IMG/VR virus record: IMGVR_UViG_3300050132_000112
Span: 1-64,000 of that record
Source: a virus
Reading direction: 5' to 3' (one strand)
Length of the DNA stretch: 64,000 nt
The notes under the pieces were generated by a model. It made no database searches and was not told the origin of the DNA. It saw nothing but the letters and a program-made list of their open reading frames with translations. A program made the position numbers and the translations under genes. Of the stretch, positions 59,945-64,000 are shown piece after piece. The stretch's first letter is position 1. Each line of letters starts with the position of its first letter.

Positions 59945-60244
59945 ATGAACTCACAATCACCACTATTCTCACTTAACTACAAAGATTTAATCAAGGGGCT
60001 TGTTATGGCGGCTCTTACAGGCATTTTTAACATTGTAATGGCAGATATCAACCAAAATATATTTGCGTTCAATGGTGCTGCTCTTTATCACGGTGCTATC
60101 GTTGGGTTAGTAGCCTATTTAGCCAAGAATTTCTTTACTCCTGCCGTCGCTACTCAAACTACAACGACTACTCCCGATGGAACAGTTACCGAAAAGGTTA
60201 TCAGTACCGATAGTCTGAATGTTAAGGTAGACGCTATCAAATGA
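59945..60244 (+). CDS. Holin-like membrane protein (99 aa)
   Basis: Two hydrophobic helices (about 13-33 KDLIKGLVMAALTGIFNIVM; about 45-62 ALYHGAIVGLVAYLAKNFF) and a polar Thr-rich C-terminus. Size and layout match class II holins. Last gene of the rightward late operon. Confidence 0.6.
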   Translation: MNSQSPLFSLNYKDLIKGLVMAALTGIFNIVMADINQNIFAFNGAALYHGAIVGLVAYLAKNFFTPAVATQTTTTTPDGTVTEKVISTDSLNVKVDAIK

Positions 60245-60276
60245 AAAAAGCCCGATGTTTAGTCGGGCTAAAAAAA
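60243..60276 (-). terminator. Intrinsic terminator for the leftward operon
   Basis: AGCCCGA (60249-60255) pairs with TCGGGCT (60263-60269). On the minus strand it is followed by TTTTTTC, so it stops leftward transcription arriving from the genes at 60.4-64 kb. On the plus strand it is followed by A residues and is not a good terminator. Confidence 0.75.
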
Positions 60277-60396
60277 TCCTTTAATCCTGTTATTCTATTT
60301 ACAGCCGTTTTGTTGCGGCAGGGATTTATTTCAATTATTTACTTCTTCCCATTTAGTCCATACTTTCACTAATAAGGGTTTTAGCCATGATGGCAG

Positions 60397-60972
60397 TCAA
60401 GAAATAGCAGGACTGTCGCCTACAGGTACATTAGTTAAATCCTGAACAACTTCATTGGCGGCATTTATATCGTTCGCAACCGCACTATTTGGAGCGACAG
60501 CACTTGCAACCTGACTAACCGCAGCACGTATGCTATCTAATAATGTTGGCTTATAAACCAAAGGAACTGCGACAATAGCTTGTTGGAGTGTAGAATTGCC
60601 ACCGTTAGCATTACTGGCGGCATCCCCTATAACAGTTGCAAGATTACTTAACGCCAAAATCCTACTATTACCTGTTAGGTTTCCAATGGCGTTTAAGCCA
60701 TCTGCCGTAATCTGTGCGGGTGTTTTAGTTACCTCGGCAGCTACCAGTCCAAAATCGGTCAGGAATGTATTAATTGCCCCAATAACTGCTGTTCCAGTTC
60801 CCGGCAATAGGGCTTCGATAATTGCCTCGACTGTTGTTCCCGTTGCAGAACCTAAAAAACTCTTGAGTACATTTACTACTGTTGTGGCAGATGTAAAGGC
60901 ATTTTCTACTACAGGTAATTCTTTCTTGAAGAATCCGCTTATAGCATTTCCAATGGTGGTGAAGATTGACAT
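60397..60972 (-). CDS. Hypothetical Ala/Val-rich protein (191 aa)
   Basis: Low-charge, Ala/Thr/Val/Asn-rich (TTVEAIIEALLPGTGTAVIG), with helices that could insert into a membrane. N-terminus ISGFFKKELPVVENAF resembles small proteins of Bacteroidota phages and integrated elements with no known role. Distal gene of the leftward operon. Confidence 0.6.
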   Translation of the reverse strand: MSIFTTIGNAISGFFKKELPVVENAFTSATTVVNVLKSFLGSATGTTVEAIIEALLPGTGTAVIGAINTFLTDFGLVAAEVTKTPAQITADGLNAIGNLTGNSRILALSNLATVIGDAASNANGGNSTLQQAIVAVPLVYKPTLLDSIRAAVSQVASAVAPNSAVANDINAANEVVQDLTNVPVGDSPAIS

Positions 60973-61082
60973 TTTGATTTTTGTTTAATGTATATGAATG
61001 AAATTGTTAATTACTTGATTGAATAACAGGCTTTACTCGCCGCATATAGATAAGCACCTGTCGTGGGCTATGTTTTAATTAC

Positions 61083-61169
61083 TTATTTGTCGAGGTGGAA
61101 AAGGATGAGTAGCATTATAGTCATAAAACTAACATAGAATATCCACCAACTGTTTTTATATAGCCACAT
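61083..61169 (-). CDS. Transmembrane micro-protein (28 aa)
   Basis: ATG 61169 overlaps the TAA of the upstream gene by one base; stop at 61083. Almost entirely one hydrophobic helix (WIFYVSFMTIMLLILFHL). Coupled translation with another membrane protein gene supports it. Confidence 0.45.
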   Translation of the reverse strand: MWLYKNSWWIFYVSFMTIMLLILFHLDK

Positions 61170-61468
61170 TATTGAACTATTGCTTGTTTTGCTAAATTAC
61201 TGTATAAAGCACTACTATCTAAAAACCTTATCTGTGCTTCCTGAAACTCTTTACGGTCGGCTTCGGGTTGGTTAATGTAAGAAACGCTTTTATCGAGGGC
61301 ATCAGCGCATTTTAAGAACGTCTTACTGATTGTTTCGAGGCTGTCTGTTTCGCTGATATGCTGTTTAACCGTAACTGTGTGCGTCGGTTTTATAAAAATA
61401 CCTATCAATCCTATAATCACACAAATGCTAAAGGATATAATATATAAAGGCTTTTCTAACTTTCCCAT
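61169..61468 (-). CDS. Single-pass membrane protein with periplasmic helix (99 aa)
   Basis: One N-terminal transmembrane helix (about 8-27, YIISFSICVIIGLIGIFIKP) and a 70-residue helical outer part. This resembles an inner-membrane spanin or a membrane-bound modulator. It is followed by the 28-aa membrane peptide and preceded by two exported proteins. Confidence 0.6.
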   Translation of the reverse strand: MGKLEKPLYIISFSICVIIGLIGIFIKPTHTVTVKQHISETDSLETISKTFLKCADALDKSVSYINQPEADRKEFQEAQIRFLDSSALYSNLAKQAIVQ

Positions 61469-61472
61469 GGCG

Positions 61473-61751
61473 TTACTTCTTTACAGTCGATTTAACGACC
61501 TTTTTAGTAGTGTCGGCAACCAATGCAGGGTAAAGCGATTTAATGACGTTCTGAGCCGCCGTAATGTCTGTACCTGTCGCTTGTGAGGTAGGTAGGTTGC
61601 TATAAGCAAAGCCTAATACCTGTTGTAGCTGTACCAACTGATTTTTTTGTAGTTTTACGTACACCGTATCGCTTTTAGTTTGAGCGTTGGCGTTTAGTAA
61701 GCCCATGGTTAATAACCATGCGATAATGTAAAAAATTGTTTTTTGTTTCAT
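61473..61751 (-). CDS. Exported small protein (92 aa)
   Basis: Signal peptide of about 24 residues (TIFYIIAWLLTMGLLNANAQ) with cleavage after A-Q. The mature 68 residues are helical (KLQKNQLVQLQQVLGFAYSN) with a basic end. Periplasmic location expected. Unknown role. Confidence 0.65.
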   Translation of the reverse strand: MKQKTIFYIIAWLLTMGLLNANAQTKSDTVYVKLQKNQLVQLQQVLGFAYSNLPTSQATGTDITAAQNVIKSLYPALVADTTKKVVKSTVKK

Positions 61752-61762
61752 GATTTTATAGT

Positions 61763-62209
61763 TTAACGTTTGATTGAATAAATTACTTTGTTGGTTACTT
61801 TAGTTTTCTTATCGGCATATAAGAATGTTCCCGATAGCGATTTGCTTTCTTCGTATTCGTTTTTATACCAATCTTGTTGGATAAGATATCCAATACTACC
61901 GCTGCTGTCTGACGTAAACACACCCATTGTTGATTTAACGTAAGTCTGCCAAACTACAAAACCCTTATTCCATTTTTCATAGATAGTTGACCCATCTGAA
62001 AATGTAGTTACAATAGCATACATACTGCCATCTTGATTAGGCTTGCCTATTCCTAACTCCTTGAAAAAAACAGGAATAGTATCGGGTGTAAAATCAACCC
62101 TTTCTTTAACTGTTTTTACCGTATCGTAAAATACGTGTTGTTCAGGTGTTTGTGCTTTTACGGCAAGTGTTGTGGCAATTACCGCCAGTAGAATAATTGT
62201 TCTTTTCAT
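61763..62209 (-). CDS. Exported protein (148 aa)
   Basis: Signal peptide of about 20 residues (KRTIILLAVIATTLAVKAQ). The mature part is beta-rich with Thr/Lys/Tyr (SMYAIVTTFSDGSTIYEKWN). No family recognised. With the neighbouring exported and membrane proteins it forms an envelope-directed cluster. Confidence 0.65.
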   Translation of the reverse strand: MKRTIILLAVIATTLAVKAQTPEQHVFYDTVKTVKERVDFTPDTIPVFFKELGIGKPNQDGSMYAIVTTFSDGSTIYEKWNKGFVVWQTYVKSTMGVFTSDSSGSIGYLIQQDWYKNEYEESKSLSGTFLYADKKTKVTNKVIYSIKR

Positions 62210-62210
62210 G

Positions 62211-62429
62211 TTATTGTTGTTTAAGTGTTAAATTATCTTCGTCGTCGATTTCATGGCATTTAGGGCAGTAACATGCATCGTCACCAATATGCCAACCCGC
62301 ACTGCCCATGCTATCCATCATGTAATCTTGGTCTAAAAATGTTGTCCATCCCTCAAATGGGTGTTCAAAATCTATTTTGCATATATCGCATTCAGCCGAA
62401 TATACGTGTGTTGGTTCTGTATGTATCAT
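62211..62429 (-). CDS. Zinc-finger-like protein (72 aa)
   Basis: Two knuckles, AECDICKIDF (about 13-22) and CYCPKCHEID (about 53-62), give a four-Cys site. Similar tiny zinc proteins are frequent in phages. It starts 1 bp after the stop of the 36-aa gene. Confidence 0.6.
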   Translation of the reverse strand: MIHTEPTHVYSAECDICKIDFEHPFEGWTTFLDQDYMMDSMGSAGWHIGDDACYCPKCHEIDDEDNLTLKQQ

Positions 62430-62430
62430 A

Positions 62431-62541
62431 TTAATGTCGTTTGAAATAATCGTTTACATTTTTCTTTGTTTTGTAGTCGCACCATCGTAAGAAAGAATCG
62501 ATAAGTGCTAATACAATGATTACTACTGTTGAAGTTTCCAT
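62431..62541 (-). CDS. Membrane micro-protein (36 aa)
   Basis: ATG 62541 to TAA 62431. Hydrophobic N-terminal helix (TSTVVIIVLALIDSFLRW) and a basic tail (CDYKTKKNVNDYFKRH). Placement 1 bp before the zinc-finger gene supports it. Confidence 0.45.
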   Translation of the reverse strand: METSTVVIIVLALIDSFLRWCDYKTKKNVNDYFKRH

Positions 62542-62560
62542 TTCTTATCATTTTAATTAT

Positions 62561-62722
62561 TTATTTAAAGGTAGTCCTTTTTAGCCGTTTTAAGCCCTTA
62601 TTAAATACCGAATAGGAATTAGGGCATATCAACTCTTTCTTTGCCTGTACAACTATTAATGATAGCCGCATGGCTTGTTTAGCTAACTCGTGGTGTGGTA
62701 GTGGTTCGTTATCACTTCTCAT
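62561..62722 (-). CDS. Hypothetical basic protein (53 aa)
   Basis: ATG 62722 overlaps the TGA of the NUMOD1 gene (ATGA); stop TAA at 62561. Helical (HHELAKQAMRLSLIVVQAKK) with a basic end. Unknown function. Confidence 0.5.
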   Translation of the reverse strand: MRSDNEPLPHHELAKQAMRLSLIVVQAKKELICPNSYSVFNKGLKRLKRTTFK

Positions 62723-63108
62723 ACTATTTTAAATGTTTTTGATAATGGATGTTTTGTTCGCCCTACCAGATAATCCCGGAAGCTGCATTTATGAATACCG
62801 ACAGTTTTTGATGCCATGGATATACTGGTGTAGTAAATACCTGTTTCCAAATTAAGTACTATAAACGTATCTTGATGCGCCCTATGCTTGATAACGTGTC
62901 TTTTCTTACCCACTCTACCCTTTACTAATCTAAACACGGTAGCGGGGCTTATATTGAGTTTGGTGACAATATCCTTAACTGGGGTATTTTCCCAAAGGCG
63001 TAATATCTTTTTAGTTCGCCTATCGTCTAAAGAGGTTTCTAAAACATTATTTACTTCCTCGTATGAATAGGTAGGTTTTGGGCGTTGATAAAAGACTAAT
63101 CCTTTCAT
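62719..63108 (-). CDS. HTH and NUMOD1-like protein lacking a nuclease core (129 aa)
   Basis: Residues about 30-65 (RRTKKILRLWENTPVKDIVT, then LNISPATVFRLVKGRVG) form a helix-turn-helix. The C-terminus (LETGIYYTSISMASKTVGIH, then HPLSKTFKIV) matches NUMOD1, the DNA-recognition module of homing endonucleases. No HNH or GIY-YIG core is present. It may be a remnant or a repurposed DNA-binding protein. ATGA overlaps on both sides. Confidence 0.65.
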   Translation of the reverse strand: MKGLVFYQRPKPTYSYEEVNNVLETSLDDRRTKKILRLWENTPVKDIVTKLNISPATVFRLVKGRVGKKRHVIKHRAHQDTFIVLNLETGIYYTSISMASKTVGIHKCSFRDYLVGRTKHPLSKTFKIV

Positions 63109-63257
63109 GGCTTATTAATTCTTACGGCGTTAGGAAACAATCTCTTTACTTTTGATACCGACTTGTCGCAACTACCAACTATGTGAATGTTAAACGAAGT
63201 AGCATTAGGGTTCTCAGAAATCATTTTCTTTATGTCAATTCCTATTCTATTTTTCAT
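63105..63257 (-). CDS. Hypothetical basic protein (50 aa)
   Basis: ATG 63257 to TGA 63105, with ATGA overlaps at both ends. Basic alpha/beta sequence (DIKKMISENPNATSFNIHIV). The double overlap is strong support for translation. Unknown function. Confidence 0.55.
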   Translation of the reverse strand: MKNRIGIDIKKMISENPNATSFNIHIVGSCDKSVSKVKRLFPNAVRINKP

Positions 63258-63661
63258 TTGTCTAATCGGTTAAGTGATAAGCCCAATTCCTTTGCCTTGG
63301 TTGGATGTAACTCAATCCAATGGTGACAGTTTTCGCAGCAAGCTAAAAACGTTGTACTATCAAGTAAATATTCGCCCCGACCTTTTTTATGGTGAATTTG
63401 GGTAGAATAATTGGTGCAACCGTCTAACTGTGCCTCACATATAGGATAATTCTTTAAATAAACTCCTCTAAGCGTTAGATAGGTTGCCATTAGCTTTTTA
63501 TGCTTGTCTGACATGGGCTTAACCCGGTATGGTTTATTAACCCTTTTGTCACTTTGTTTTAGAGTTGGCTCTAAAGCCCTCTTAATCTTATAGTGATGTA
63601 GGCACAAACCACCGCTAAAGATGGGAGTGTTACAACCTATAATTTTACAGATAGTTGGCAT
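63254..63661 (-). CDS. HNH endonuclease (135 aa)
   Basis: YPICEAQLDGCTNYSTQIHH followed by KKGRGEYLLDSTTFLACCEN and CHHWIELHP gives the HNH core with CxxxxxC and CxxC zinc pairs. The tail ELGLSLNRLDK is typical of small phage HNH proteins, which may act in DNA processing at packaging or in recombination, rather than in homing. N-terminal CKIIGC/LCLHH is a second, small zinc-like knuckle. Confidence 0.8.
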   Translation of the reverse strand: MPTICKIIGCNTPIFSGGLCLHHYKIKRALEPTLKQSDKRVNKPYRVKPMSDKHKKLMATYLTLRGVYLKNYPICEAQLDGCTNYSTQIHHKKGRGEYLLDSTTFLACCENCHHWIELHPTKAKELGLSLNRLDK

Positions 63662-63663
63662 GC

Positions 63664-63894
63664 TTACATGGATATAATTCTTGATTTAACCCACCCATAG
63701 TCTTCAAACGGCATTATGGGTAGCGGAATTTGTATTAAACTAAACTTATATTCCATTTCCACCCATCCTAACCAATAAAACTCGCCATCGGTATGTAAAA
63801 ACGGAAACCAAAGAAACGTTCTTTTTATCTTAGTATCGCCAAATTTTGGTTCGGTAACTTTAGGCTTATCGGGTTGTTTTTTCCATTGTATCAT
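63664..63894 (-). CDS. Hypothetical protein (76 aa)
   Basis: Unrecognised, aromatic-rich with beta strands (TFLWFPFLHTDGEFYWLGWV), similar in style to small single-domain phage proteins. ATGA overlap with the gene at the right edge. Confidence 0.55.
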   Translation of the reverse strand: MIQWKKQPDKPKVTEPKFGDTKIKRTFLWFPFLHTDGEFYWLGWVEMEYKFSLIQIPLPIMPFEDYGWVKSRIISM

Positions 63895-63998
63895 TTCTTT
63901 TTTTCCTTATCATTTTCTTTAAACATTCCTCTTGGGATTAGAAATCCAGCCTCCATCAGCTTAGTTACTGGTTCATCAAATTCAGGAATTGACATCAT
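63891..63998 (-). CDS. Hypothetical protein, possibly cut by the window edge (35 aa seen)
   Basis: Frame from ATG 63998 (or further upstream, outside the window) to TGA 63891. Reads EFDEPVTKLMEAGFLIPRGM, then a lysine-rich end. ATGA overlap with the next gene. Too little is visible to say more. Confidence 0.45.
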   Translation of the reverse strand: MMSIPEFDEPVTKLMEAGFLIPRGMFKENDKEKKK

Positions 63999-64000
63999 AT

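Noticed and set aside
1-64000. Integrase, reverse transcriptase/diversity-generating element, or classical lysogeny repressor
   Set aside because: No recombinase catalytic pattern, no RT motif and no CI-size repressor were seen; the small HTH proteins alone do not show a temperate lifestyle.
1-64000. Complete circular genome of exactly 64 kb
   Set aside because: The repeat array open at position 1 does not continue at position 64000, so the genome must extend beyond the window.

Overview
The window reads as one continuous stretch of a tailed double-stranded DNA phage genome (podovirus-like, head-full type gene set) infecting a member of the Bacteroidota. Evidence for the host group: genes lack Shine-Dalgarno sequences, several promoters match the Bacteroidota pattern TTTG-N18-21-TAnnTTTG, and secreted proteins carry the short signal peptides ending in A-Q that are common there. 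The order terminase, portal, scaffold, capsid, neck/tail, very large ejection proteins resembles crAss-like and related Bacteroidota podoviruses, but I do not assign a family. The base composition is AT-rich and the genes are tightly packed, often with ATGA or TAATG stop/start overlaps.

Layout. (1) 1-9.45 kb, leftward: an early/accessory block of small, mostly unrecognised genes, with an HNH homing endonuclease, a PAPS-reductase-like PP-loop protein, a helix-turn-helix protein behind a strongly structured leader, a tiny lipoprotein, and at the left edge a macro-like/DUF7666-like protein ending in an open array of NTGxx pentapeptides. (2) 9.45-10.5 kb: a gene-free divergent region with a perfect DnaA box, a 16-bp inverted repeat, direct repeats and iteron-like motifs, next to a RepL-like gene; this is the best candidate origin. 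(3) 10.5-22.4 kb, rightward: replication and recombination genes (RepL-like, NinB-like, PD-(D/E)XK-like, replisome organiser, DnaB helicase with an intein) interrupted by selfish elements (GIY-YIG, HNH, intein, TnpB). (4) 22.3-60.2 kb: virion and lysis genes. A predicted three-domain GroES-like protein sits just upstream of the terminase; terminase, portal, scaffold, capsid, neck proteins, a 1549-aa tail protein, internal/ejection proteins including one of 2007 aa, a tail fibre, a CHAP-type lysin and holin-like membrane proteins follow. (5) 60.3-64 kb, leftward: small exported and membrane proteins, zinc-ribbon and HNH proteins, converging on the virion operon.

The leftward genes at both ends run off the window, which fits a circular or circularly permuted map longer than 64 kb: the repeat array at position 1 does not continue at 64000. 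The logic appears to be an origin at about 10 kb firing two divergent early operons, and then a long rightward late operon subdivided by intrinsic terminators and internal promoters.

Most notable: two copies of a covarying structured RNA in the leftward operon (about 7.5 and 8.1 kb); a 137-nt structured leader at 3.5 kb; an iteron/DnaA-box origin candidate; AUG-abutting promoters in front of selfish and regulatory genes; an HNH gene flanked by copies of a terminator tail; a triple GroES-like protein; and more than a dozen 28-59-residue genes linked by stop/start overlaps. Family assignments are from motif recognition only; no database search was possible.
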